Shown here: positions 50,065 to 58,287 of the stretch, one piece after another
Numbering within the stretch: position 1 is the stretch's first letter
How the letters are laid out: the number at the start of each line of letters is the position of its first letter
Assembly: GCA_947458265.1 (NCBI GenBank)
Contig: CANGYF010000010.1
Span: 62,001 to 126,000, forward strand
Reading direction: 5' to 3'
DNA length: 64,000 bases
DNA from: Betaproteobacteria bacterium
GTDB lineage: Bacteria; Pseudomonadota; Gammaproteobacteria; Burkholderiales; CAIKXV01
The notes under the pieces: model-generated
Database searches by the model: none
Told to the model about the DNA's origin: nothing
What the model saw: the letters and a program-made list of their open reading frames with translations, nothing else
Position numbers and translations under genes: made by a program

Positions 50065-50364
50065 GGTTGTTGCAGTGCGGGGCGGCGCAACGGTTCGAGG
50101 CGATGCATCGAGTGTACCCGTATGCGCCGGGCCGGGCGGTGCGGTGCCGAGCGGGTGCTCGGTGCGACCTGCGTGTCACGTATCTGCGCAGCTTGTACAG
50201 CACAAAAGAGTCAAGTACCCCAGCTTCCGGACGATAACCAACGACCAATGCACAATTGTGACAACCCTTCCCTGACGGAAGTGAAGGAGGCGACTGCTTT
50301 CGGACTGAAAGCGGTGGGCGTCGTCTTGCGCTAGCAGGACGCAACCGGGAGGCGAGGAAATCGG
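50065..50364. promoter_or_regulatory. divergent region between yacG and the cytochrome operon
   Basis: A 300-bp non-coding stretch that must hold promoters for both directions. From about 50190 it is AT-richer. ACAATTGT (50252-50259) and TTGTGACAA (50256-50264) are overlapping dyads, and small hairpins follow (CTTCC-ctga-GGAAG type near 50269, CTTTC-gga-GAAAG type near 50298). No firm promoter call is possible; GGGAGGCGAGGA just before ATG 50365 is the ribosome site. Confidence 0.5.
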
Positions 50365-52458
50365 ATGCGAACGGAACGGCGGGTGATCCGGCTGGGCCTC
50401 GGGGCGAAGTTCACCCTGACGGTGCTGACCATCCTCGCCTGCACGATGGCGGCCAACACGCTGTATTCGGTGTACGCGTCGACCAGGTTCCACGAGAAGC
50501 AACTGGTCGAGCGTGGGCGTGCGCTCGGGCGCCTGATCTCTCTCGTGAGCCCCGAGGCCATCCTGGGCTTCGACTTCCTGCTGCTCAACGATTACACCCG
50601 CCAGGTGTCGGCGCAGCCCGACGTCGTCTATGGCGTGATCCTCAGCCCGAAGGGTTCGCCGCTGAGCGCCTACATCGACGACTCCGATCCCTTCGTGCGG
50701 GCGCGGATCAATGCGACCGGGTCGACCGACATCACCCGCCTGCTGCAGGAGCTCGACCACCAGCCGGAGCTGATCCGGCTCGAGTTCCCGATCGTGCACA
50801 ACGACGTCGAGCTCGGGCGCTTCCTGGTCGGCATGAGCAAGCAGTCGCTGCATGCCGAATCGCGGCGCCGGCTCGCGTTCCAGCTCATCGCGCTGACGGC
50901 GCTCGTGATGTTCCTGTGCGCGGCGATCTACCTCGCCTTCAGGGCCAACGTGCTGTTCCCCATCCAGGCGCTGATATCGGCCTCGCGCAACGTCGGTCGC
51001 GGCCAGTACACGCGGGTCGACGTCAAGTCCGAGGACGAGCTCGGCCAGCTGGCGCAGGCGTTCAATGCGATGGCCGAGGAGGTCAGGCGCGAGCAGGCCA
51101 AGCTTCACCGGCAGGCCAACTTCGACACCCTGACCGGGCTGCCGAACCGGCTGATGGCGCTGGACCGCATCAACCAGGCGATCAACCGTGCGCGTCGGAC
51201 CTCGCAGCGCTTCGCGCTGTTCTTCATCGACCTGGACAACTTCAAGAGCGTCAACGACTCGCTCGGCCATGCGGTCGGCGACGAACTGCTGGTTGCCACC
51301 GGCATGCGCGTGCAGGCCATTCTGCGAGATGCCGATACCGTCGCGCGGCTGGGCGGTGACGAGTTCCTGGTGCTGGTGCCCGACGTGGTCAACGAACTGC
51401 AGGCCGAGGAGATCGCCGAGCGGCTGGTACGCACGATTTCGCAGCCGCAGACCCTCAGTGGCAGGAAGGTGGTCGCACGCTGCAGCATCGGCATCGTCGT
51501 GTTCCCGGACAACGGCGAGACCGCGGCCGCGCTGATGGCCAATGCCGACAACGCGATGTACCAGGCGAAGGCCAGCGGCCACGGCTCGGCGATCTTCTTC
51601 ACCGAGGACATGAACACCCGCCTGCATCAACGCATGCAGATGGAGCAGGACCTGAACCAGGCGCTGGAGCTCGGGCAGCTTGCCTTGCACTTCCAGCCGA
51701 TCTACAACGCGGCCGCGCGGTGCCACCGAGGCGCGGAAGTGCTGCTGCGCTGGCAGCACCCGGAGCGAGGCAGCGTCGGCCCTGCGGAGTTCATCCCGCT
51801 GGCGGAGGCTACCGGCCAGATTGTCGCCATCGGCGACTGGGTGCTCGAGCAGGCCTGCCGCAAGTGGTCGCAATGGCACCGTGCCGGACTCGGTCCGGAT
51901 TTCCTCGCCATCAATATCTCGCGCGTGCAGTTCAGGAAGCGGTTCGCCCGGCGGCTGGGCGAACTGATGACCACCTACGAGATTCCGCCACACGCCCTGG
52001 AGCTGGAGATCACCGAAAGCGTGCTGCTCGATGACCACCACCACGTGGCCGAGGAGTTGAACAGTCTGCGCGCGATCGGCGTCACGCTTTCCCTGGACGA
52101 TTTCGGAACCGGCTATTCGTCGCTGAGCTACCTCAAGCGTTTCCGTTTCGACGTGCTGAAGATCGACCGCAGCTTCGTGTCCGGCCTGCCGGACAAGCCG
52201 GAGGACGTGCTCCTGGTCAAGGCCATCCTGGCGATGGCCAAGGGACTGGACCTGAAGGTCGTTGCCGAGGGCGTGGAGTCGGACGACCAGCTGCAGTTCC
52301 TGTCCGCCCAGGGCTGCGACTATGTGCAGGGATACCTGCTGGCGAGCCCGATGGACGAGACGGCATACGGCAGATACCTTGAATCGCTGATGGTGCGGGC
52401 CGAGCCGGTGGCCCTGGTTGCGACCCGCAACCGCCGCAGGGCCGGGACCTCTGGCTGA
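50365..52458 (+). CDS. membrane GGDEF-EAL c-di-GMP enzyme
   Basis: A 697-residue inner-membrane signalling protein: membrane helix (about 13-34), a periplasmic sensor (about 35-170), a second helix (about 172-193), HAMP (about 194-246), GGDEF (about 252-415) and EAL (about 430-680). GGDEF is intact (330-334), with RDAD five residues before it as an I-site. The EAL signature reads EVL (458-460); the phosphodiesterase residues in ITESVLL, DDFGTGYSSLSYLK, KIDRSF and VVAEGVES are kept, so both activities are possible. It is the first gene of a five-gene operon, which suggests its periplasmic domain reads the compound handled by the following proteins. Confidence 0.93.
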   Translation: MRTERRVIRLGLGAKFTLTVLTILACTMAANTLYSVYASTRFHEKQLVERGRALGRLISLVSPEAILGFDFLLLNDYTRQVSAQPDVVYGVILSPKGSPLSAYIDDSDPFVRARINATGSTDITRLLQELDHQPELIRLEFPIVHNDVELGRFLVGMSKQSLHAESRRRLAFQLIALTALVMFLCAAIYLAFRANVLFPIQALISASRNVGRGQYTRVDVKSEDELGQLAQAFNAMAEEVRREQAKLHRQANFDTLTGLPNRLMALDRINQAINRARRTSQRFALFFIDLDNFKSVNDSLGHAVGDELLVATGMRVQAILRDADTVARLGGDEFLVLVPDVVNELQAEEIAERLVRTISQPQTLSGRKVVARCSIGIVVFPDNGETAAALMANADNAMYQAKASGHGSAIFFTEDMNTRLHQRMQMEQDLNQALELGQLALHFQPIYNAAARCHRGAEVLLRWQHPERGSVGPAEFIPLAEATGQIVAIGDWVLEQACRKWSQWHRAGLGPDFLAINISRVQFRKRFARRLGELMTTYEIPPHALELEITESVLLDDHHHVAEELNSLRAIGVTLSLDDFGTGYSSLSYLKRFRFDVLKIDRSFVSGLPDKPEDVLLVKAILAMAKGLDLKVVAEGVESDDQLQFLSAQGCDYVQGYLLASPMDETAYGRYLESLMVRAEPVALVATRNRRRAGTSG

Positions 52459-52496
52459 GCCGAAAGGCCGATGCGGCCTTTCAGGGGAATGGCAGG

Positions 52497-53396
52497 ATGG
52501 ATGATCGATCTGCAAGGAACATGGACCGCAGGCGGGTACTGACCCGGGCGCTGCCGTTCGTCTGCCTCGCCGGCTCCGCGTTGGTGGCGCCGGCGCTGCA
52601 GGCGGCAGAAGAGCCGCTGGTGATGGGGATCTTCCCGCGCAACAAGCCCGCCGAGACGACCACGATGTACACGCCGCTGGCGAACCTCCTGAGCGAGCGG
52701 CTCGGCAGGAAAGTCATTCTGGCGACGGCCCGGGATTTCGAGTCGTTCTCGCGCTCGGTGCAGGAAGGTCGCTACGACATCGTCTTCTACAACCAGTTCC
52801 AGTACATCCAGTCGTCGAGATCCTACGTCGTGATTGCGCACAACGAGGAGTTCGGCCGCAGCGCGGTGGCGGGTGCGCTGTATGTGCGCAAGGACAGTGG
52901 CATCACGCAGGTGTCCCAGCTGCGCGGACGCACGATCATCTTCGGCGGTGGCCGCGACGCCATGCTCAGCTACATTGCGCCGCGCTTCCTGTTGATGCAG
53001 GCAGGGTTGAACGAAGAGGATTTCAAGTCCGAGTTTGCGGTGAATCCACCCAATGCGGTCGTGGCGCTGTCACTGAAGCAGGCCGACGCGGCCGGCGGTG
53101 GCGAAATACTCATAGACTTGGCAGCAGTCAAGAAGACCATCAATACGGACGACATCCGTATCCTTGCGTCGACAGAATCGTTGCTGTTCCTGCCCTGGGC
53201 GGTGAAGCGCACGATGCCGGCCAGACTGCGCGGTGCCATCCAGTCCGTCATGGTCGATCTCGACGGCAGCGAAGCTGGCCGCGCCGTGCTGAAGTCGGCG
53301 CTGACCACGGGAATACGTAAGGCGCAGGAAAAAGATTACGATCCGCATCGTCGGATGATCAACGCGGTGTTCGGCAAGGGAGCACCACCCAGATAG
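52497..53396 (+). CDS. PhnD-like periplasmic oxyanion-binding protein
   Basis: A 299-residue periplasmic-binding-protein-type II fold of the PhnD (phosphate/phosphonate/phosphite) family. The signal peptide contains DRRRVLTRAL, a twin-arginine-like motif, so Tat export is possible. MGIFPRNKPAETTTMYTPLA, YDIVFYNQFQYIQ and LRGRTIIFGGG match the family. No ATPase or permease gene is near, so it probably works as a sensor or redox-system partner rather than in ABC uptake. Start ATG 52497; ATG 52521 is equally plausible. It is 38 bp after the GGDEF-EAL gene and 15 bp before the first cytochrome. Confidence 0.85.
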   Translation: MDDRSARNMDRRRVLTRALPFVCLAGSALVAPALQAAEEPLVMGIFPRNKPAETTTMYTPLANLLSERLGRKVILATARDFESFSRSVQEGRYDIVFYNQFQYIQSSRSYVVIAHNEEFGRSAVAGALYVRKDSGITQVSQLRGRTIIFGGGRDAMLSYIAPRFLLMQAGLNEEDFKSEFAVNPPNAVVALSLKQADAAGGGEILIDLAAVKKTINTDDIRILASTESLLFLPWAVKRTMPARLRGAIQSVMVDLDGSEAGRAVLKSALTTGIRKAQEKDYDPHRRMINAVFGKGAPPR

Positions 53397-53411
53397 CAAT
53401 AGCGACAGTCC

Positions 53412-53981
53412 ATGGACCAGCCGTCTCCGCCAACAGAACCCAGGGAATCGCGAGCGACGGCGGTCCGGAATCGGCTGCTTCGCTACAAGGCACCGGTACT
53501 GGTCGCACTGATGGCCGCCTTCGTCCTCTGGGCCCACGTCGGGTCCGGCGTGCCGGTGTTCCGCTCCGACTCGCCGGCCGAGCCCGGCTGGGAACGATTC
53601 CGCGCCGACTACGACATCGATCATTTCGGGGGCGACGGCCAGTTCGCGCGCGCGGTGCGCAATGGCTACAACCTTGTCCACTACACCGAGCGGCATGCGC
53701 CGCGCTTCACCCGCGCTGCCGTCGGTACGGCGGTCACCTCATGTGCCGGTTGCCATTCGGTGGAAGACCTGGCGTACAGCTTCGTCAATTCGGATCGTGT
53801 CGATCCGAAGCTCGGCGTCCGCATGTCGTTCGAGGACCGCGTGCGCTGGTGCTATGCGAATTCGCTGAACGGCTTCGTGCCGACGATCTACGATCCGGCG
53901 GTGCGTGACATCCGCCTGCTTGCGCGCGCAGTGGCGCGCCACCTCGGTCTGGGCGAAGGGGCCAGAAGGGACGGAGCCTAG
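53412..53981 (+). CDS. membrane-anchored monoheme c-type cytochrome, SoxA/TsdA-like
   Basis: A 189-residue protein with an uncleaved N-terminal helix (about 28-45) and one periplasmic heme domain. CAGCH (111-115) binds the heme. VRWCYANSLNGF (144-155) contains Cys147, placed like the second heme ligand Cys in the SoxA/TsdA fold, where His/Cys ligation marks the thiosulfate-active heme. The spacing (32 residues) is shorter than in TsdA. It is followed by the diheme cytochrome after 2 bp. Function in sulfur-compound oxidation or electron transfer is inferred. Confidence 0.78.
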   Translation: MDQPSPPTEPRESRATAVRNRLLRYKAPVLVALMAAFVLWAHVGSGVPVFRSDSPAEPGWERFRADYDIDHFGGDGQFARAVRNGYNLVHYTERHAPRFTRAAVGTAVTSCAGCHSVEDLAYSFVNSDRVDPKLGVRMSFEDRVRWCYANSLNGFVPTIYDPAVRDIRLLARAVARHLGLGEGARRDGA

Positions 53982-53983
53982 CC

Positions 53984-55087
53984 ATGTCGACGATGTCCTG
54001 GCGCATATTGAAAGTGGTCGCGCTTGTGCTGGTGCTCGGCGGCTTCTATGGGCTTGCCGTGTACAAGCACGCCGAGCGCGAGGCGATCCGGCAGGCGCCG
54101 GTAGTGTTGACCGAGGCCTGCGCCGAGAAGCTGTCGCGCTACGGACTGGCCGCCGGTCCGGTTTACCGGTCGCCGTACATGCTCCAGCGCACGGGGCTCG
54201 CGCCGGCGATGGCTGGCTATTCGGAAGAGGACGTGCGCGCGATCCAGCGCGGCTGCAACATCATCGACGACACCCAGGGCCGGCTGGCGAGCGACAAGGC
54301 GAGCGAGCGCTGGAACGCGCCGCGCTTCATCCGCGGTACGCACGCCAGCTGCAACCAGTGCCATCAGGGCGTGGGCGACAAGCAGGACGCGGACGGCAAC
54401 CGCCTCAAGGGTTCGCTCAGCCTGGGTGCTTCGTGGGTCATGGCGGACATGTACGACCGGTTCACCGGGCTGCTGCTGCCGTTCGAACTGCGCCAGATGC
54501 AGTGCTACATCAACTCGTCCAACGGTTACAAGCCGAACATCGCCGACGACCTGATCCGGGACGTGACGGCATACACGCGTTTCCTGTCCGCGGCGCTAGG
54601 ACTCCAGATCGGCACCAGCTACGAAGAGCAGGGTGTAGACGAGATACCGGCGTCGTTCACCGGCAAGCAGGGCGACGATTACATTCGCGGCGAGGCGCTG
54701 TACAAGGAGAAGTGCCAGCACTGCCATGGACCCCAGGGCCACGGCGTGGAAGTCGCCGGTCGCCTGATCGGGCCGGCGGTGGCGGGACCCAACGCCTGGA
54801 ACATGCAGTCGCGCAACTACTTCTACTACGTGGCGACGATCCTGCCCGGGTTCATCTGCCGCAACATGCCGCTCGGTGCGGAGAACACGCTGAGCAACCA
54901 GGACTGCCGCGACATCGCGTACTTCATCAGTAACCTTCCGCGTCCTGCAGGTGATAAGCAAGGACCGCTGGTAGCGCTGCAGCAGCAGGCGCTGATGCGC
55001 ATCATGCCGCCCCTGCTGCGCTGGAGCGAAGCCGTGATGGAACGGACGGCGCAACCGGCGCCGCAAGCACCGGTCGCCGCGCGATGA
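53984..55087 (+). CDS. membrane-anchored diheme cytochrome c, thiosulfate-dehydrogenase (TsdA)-like
   Basis: A 367-residue protein with an N-terminal anchor (about 9-26) and two heme domains. The first has CNQCH (123-127), then Cys174 in RQMQCYINSSNG, 47 residues later, where TsdA has its His/Cys-ligated active heme. The second has CQHCH (244-248), and RNMPLG (Met295) supplies a likely Met ligand; the run to FISNLPRP closely follows the TsdA C-terminus. TsdA joins two thiosulfates into tetrathionate. Substrate identity is inferred from these motifs only. It overlaps the SulP gene by four bases, so the two are translated together. Confidence 0.8.
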   Translation: MSTMSWRILKVVALVLVLGGFYGLAVYKHAEREAIRQAPVVLTEACAEKLSRYGLAAGPVYRSPYMLQRTGLAPAMAGYSEEDVRAIQRGCNIIDDTQGRLASDKASERWNAPRFIRGTHASCNQCHQGVGDKQDADGNRLKGSLSLGASWVMADMYDRFTGLLLPFELRQMQCYINSSNGYKPNIADDLIRDVTAYTRFLSAALGLQIGTSYEEQGVDEIPASFTGKQGDDYIRGEALYKEKCQHCHGPQGHGVEVAGRLIGPAVAGPNAWNMQSRNYFYYVATILPGFICRNMPLGAENTLSNQDCRDIAYFISNLPRPAGDKQGPLVALQQQALMRIMPPLLRWSEAVMERTAQPAPQAPVAAR

Positions 55088-56697
55088 GTTCGCTGGCGGC
55101 TATCGAGCGCCAGCGGCAGGCGTTCGTCCGGGACTGGCCGCAGACCAGCGGGAACCTCCTGGTCGGCTTGACACTGGCACTGGTCACGCTGCCGCAGGCA
55201 GTGGCCTTTTCCGTCACGCTTGCCGGTGTACCGCCGCACTTCGGTATCTATGCCGCGATCTGGGGCGTGCTCTTCTGCGCGATGCTGAACCCGTCGAGGG
55301 TGTTCCATGGCGGTCCGAACACGGCGATGTCGGCGACTATCGGCGTCACCCTGCTGCCGGTCGCCCCGCCGTTCGGCGCCGAGTACATGGGCTATGCGCT
55401 GACGCTGTGCCTGCTGTGCGGCCTGATCCAGATGATGTTCTACGTGATCCGCCCGCTGGGCCGGATGCTCGACCTGGTCAGCGAGCCGGTGATCAACGGC
55501 ATGATCTGCGGCATCGGCCTGTTCCTCATCTTCAAGTCGCTGACTACCTTCGGTGGGCTGCCGGTGAACACCGAGGTCGAGTGGCCGCTGTGGATCGCCT
55601 GGCAGTCGTTGCTTGCTGTGCTCGAGATCGGCAACCTGCATGCGATCCAGATCGGGCTCGTCACGCTGGTTACCTGCTTCGCCGTGCAGCAGGTGCCACG
55701 CATGCGCAACTGGGCGATCCTGGTCGGCATCGCGGCGGGCACGCTGTATTCGCAGTACATCGAAGCGAACCTGGGCACGCAGGTGAGCCTGATCGAGAAG
55801 ATCGGCAACCTGTCTTCGATCGGGTTCGTGCTGCCATCGATACCGCTGTTCAGCCAGGAGGCCATGCCGGACATCATCGCCATACTGCCGGGTGCGGTGA
55901 CGCTGGCCCTGCTCGGCCTGTTCCAGACCGTTGCGGCGATGCGTCGCATGAATCGCAAGGCGGGCGGCTACACCGACAGCCGCAAGGCGATCTTCTCCGA
56001 CGCAACCTCGAACTGCCTGCTGCCGTTCCTGTCCTCGATGCCTACCTGCGCCTCGTTCAATCGCATGTGGCTGGTACACCGCCTCGGCGGCCACAGCCGC
56101 CTCGCGATCGTCAGCTCCGCCATCTGGCTGCTCGTGCTGGTGCTGTTCCTCGCGCAGGTCATCGCGGTGATCCCGATGCCCGCGATGGCTGCGGTGATCA
56201 TGCTGCTCGGTGCCAACATGATCAACTGGGAGGACATCAAGCCGCACTTCAAGGACCGGCGCGAGGCGATCGTATTCACCGTGTCCTTCCTGTCCGTCCT
56301 GTTCCTCGACCTGTTCGGCGCGGTCATCGTCGGTTCGGTGCTCGCGGTCGCCTATGCGAAGTGGGAGCAGGCGCACCCGAACATCAGCCTTGCCGGCAAC
56401 GTACTGAAGATCCGCGGCAACCTGTACTACGGGTCACTGCCGGTGATCGAGGCGATGTACCACCGCGCGATCGCGAACGAAGGCAGCGTGGTGATCGATT
56501 TCTCCGAATGCTTCTACATCGACCAGGAAGGCATCCGCTGGCTGAGGGCGGCCAAGGAAGCGCAGCGCGCCGCGCTCGCGGACCGTCGTCGCAACGATGA
56601 GCGGCGTGGTTTCGAGCGCCGTGCCGCCGTGGACGGCACGCGCAGGTCCGGTCGCCGGCGCGGCAAGAAGGATCGCCGGATCCGGTCCGAGTTCTGA
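55084..56697 (+). CDS. SulP-family anion transporter with truncated STAS and Arg-rich tail
   Basis: A 537-residue inner-membrane protein with about 11-12 hydrophobic segments. PQAVAFSVTLAGVPPHFGIY (about 37-56) and HGGPNTAMSATIG are SulP signatures, so sulfate, bicarbonate or another anion is the likely cargo. The C-terminal STAS domain starts normally (about 435) and keeps VVIDFSECFYIDQEGIRWL, but stops after the following helix and continues as about 37 residues with RRRNDERRGFERR, rich in arginine and lysine. The tail could contact membrane, nucleic acid or c-di-GMP. It is the last gene of the operon. Confidence 0.86.
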   Translation: MSSLAAIERQRQAFVRDWPQTSGNLLVGLTLALVTLPQAVAFSVTLAGVPPHFGIYAAIWGVLFCAMLNPSRVFHGGPNTAMSATIGVTLLPVAPPFGAEYMGYALTLCLLCGLIQMMFYVIRPLGRMLDLVSEPVINGMICGIGLFLIFKSLTTFGGLPVNTEVEWPLWIAWQSLLAVLEIGNLHAIQIGLVTLVTCFAVQQVPRMRNWAILVGIAAGTLYSQYIEANLGTQVSLIEKIGNLSSIGFVLPSIPLFSQEAMPDIIAILPGAVTLALLGLFQTVAAMRRMNRKAGGYTDSRKAIFSDATSNCLLPFLSSMPTCASFNRMWLVHRLGGHSRLAIVSSAIWLLVLVLFLAQVIAVIPMPAMAAVIMLLGANMINWEDIKPHFKDRREAIVFTVSFLSVLFLDLFGAVIVGSVLAVAYAKWEQAHPNISLAGNVLKIRGNLYYGSLPVIEAMYHRAIANEGSVVIDFSECFYIDQEGIRWLRAAKEAQRAALADRRRNDERRGFERRAAVDGTRRSGRRRGKKDRRIRSEF

Positions 56698-56748
56698 CCG
56701 CAGAGCGCAACCGCTGGTTGCAGCCCTCCTGCCTGCATGCGAGGCGGG

Positions 56749-57549
56749 TTACAGGTTGCAGAAGGTGAGGTCGAACGGAATGTCGGCCTCGTATACCTTC
56801 GGCCGGTCGCTGCCGGGCACCTGCTGCGTGAAGCGGATGTTCAGCATGTAGCGGTTGGCGCTGACCTCGGGCACGCACGGGAATTCGCGCGCGACGCGCA
56901 CCCGTACCAGTTGCACGGCCCGGCCGGCGAGCATCTGCTGGAACACGCCCTGGGCGGCGATGCGCTGCGACGATTTGCCGCTGTCGCGCAGGATGCGCAG
57001 TACGATGGTCAGGCTGTCGCGCAGCGGCAGGAATGGCGCCATCCACTGGTTGAGGTCGGCACGGCGTTCCTCGATCGGACGGTGCTGCCAATAATGGTAG
57101 GTCGGCAGGTCGAACTCGCACACGCCACCCGGGATGTTCGAGCGCTGGCGGATGCTCATCAGCCATTCGTTGTCGCGTACGTCCTGCCCGATCTTTCCGG
57201 TCAGGTTGTAGAGGCTGCCGGCAGCATGGTCGATATCGCGCAGTACCGCGTCCAGGGCATCGACCGAGATCTGCGGATTGCTGCGCAGTGCCTCGAGCGA
57301 ATGCTTCTGCCGCTCGAGCTCCTGCAGCAGGTCGGACTTCAGGTCGGCCCGGCTCGCCACCTCGATGATCTCGAACAGCGTGACCAGCGCAGTGTGGTGC
57401 TCCAGCGGATGGTCGCGCGAGACGAAATAGGCGAGCTTGTCGTAGAGGTCTTCCAGCCTGAGCAGCGTTCGCGTGCGCTCATTCAGTGGAAACTCGTAGT
57501 CGATCACGGTAGCTGCGGTCTGCTCGGGTAGCGTGTGCGAATCGAACAT
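56749..57549 (-). CDS. zapD: cell division protein ZapD
   Basis: A 266-residue cytosolic FtsZ-bundling protein. It opens with YEFPLNERTRTLLRLEDLYDK, the family hallmark, and is helical to about residue 150, then forms a beta domain ending YEADIPFDLTFCNL. It would bind the FtsZ C-terminal peptide seen in ftsZ of this window. It follows coaE by about 60 bp. Its usual neighbour yacG is displaced. Confidence 0.95.
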   Translation of the reverse strand: MFDSHTLPEQTAATVIDYEFPLNERTRTLLRLEDLYDKLAYFVSRDHPLEHHTALVTLFEIIEVASRADLKSDLLQELERQKHSLEALRSNPQISVDALDAVLRDIDHAAGSLYNLTGKIGQDVRDNEWLMSIRQRSNIPGGVCEFDLPTYHYWQHRPIEERRADLNQWMAPFLPLRDSLTIVLRILRDSGKSSQRIAAQGVFQQMLAGRAVQLVRVRVAREFPCVPEVSANRYMLNIRFTQQVPGSDRPKVYEADIPFDLTFCNL

Positions 57550-57609
57550 GCTTTTTCGCAGGATCTCGCGGCAGTGTTTGCGGAGATCAACGACGCACGG
57601 CTCTTCAGT

Positions 57610-58281
57610 TCAGGCGTCCGGCTGGCGGGGGCGCGCTGCCGTCCGTTTCGATTGCGCAAGGCGCAGGTACTGCTGGTGCAACCGCTCGACCTGCGGCGCG
57701 AGCGCGGACTCGTCGCCGTCATTGTCGATCACATCGTCCGCCATTGCGAGTCGCTGCTCGCGCGCGGGCTGGACCGCGATGATGGCAGCTACCTGCTCCC
57801 GGGACAGCCCGCTGCGCTGCACCACCCGTTCGATCTGCCGATCACGAGAACAGTCTACCACCAATATCCGGTCCATCCGTTCCCGGTATCCGCTCGTGGC
57901 CGACAGCAGGGGCACCGCGAGCAGCACGTAGGGTGCGCTGCTTCTGCCCAGGTCCTGCAGTGCAGCAGCCCGGATCATCGGGTGCAGGATCGATTCCAGC
58001 TGAAGGCGCCGGGTCGGGTCGGCAAATGCCTGCTCGCGCATCCGCGCCCGGTCGAGTGCCCCGTCGGGGCGCGCCGCCCCCGGGCCGAATGCCGCCACGA
58101 TGGCCGGCATGGCTGCGCCAGCCGGGCCAGTCAGGCGGTGGGCGATCGCATCGGTGTCGACCAGCCCGGCGCCGCGGGCGACAAGCAGGTCGGCTGCAGT
58201 CGATTTCCCGCTGCCGATGCCGCCGGTCAGTCCGACCACGAACGGCCCCGTCGCCTGCATGCGCTCGGCCGGCTCGTTCAC
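57610..58281 (-). CDS. coaE: dephospho-CoA kinase
   Basis: Last step of coenzyme A synthesis. The 223-residue product has the P-loop VGLTGGIGSGKSTAADLL (about 16-33), LVDTDAIAHRLTGP and the lid region RQIERVVQRSGLSREQVAAI. A Met eight residues in is an alternative start. It lies 6 bp after pilD, in the conserved pilC-pilD-coaE-zapD order. Confidence 0.96.
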   Translation of the reverse strand: MNEPAERMQATGPFVVGLTGGIGSGKSTAADLLVARGAGLVDTDAIAHRLTGPAGAAMPAIVAAFGPGAARPDGALDRARMREQAFADPTRRLQLESILHPMIRAAALQDLGRSSAPYVLLAVPLLSATSGYRERMDRILVVDCSRDRQIERVVQRSGLSREQVAAIIAVQPAREQRLAMADDVIDNDGDESALAPQVERLHQQYLRLAQSKRTAARPRQPDA

Positions 58282-58287
58282 CGAGGG

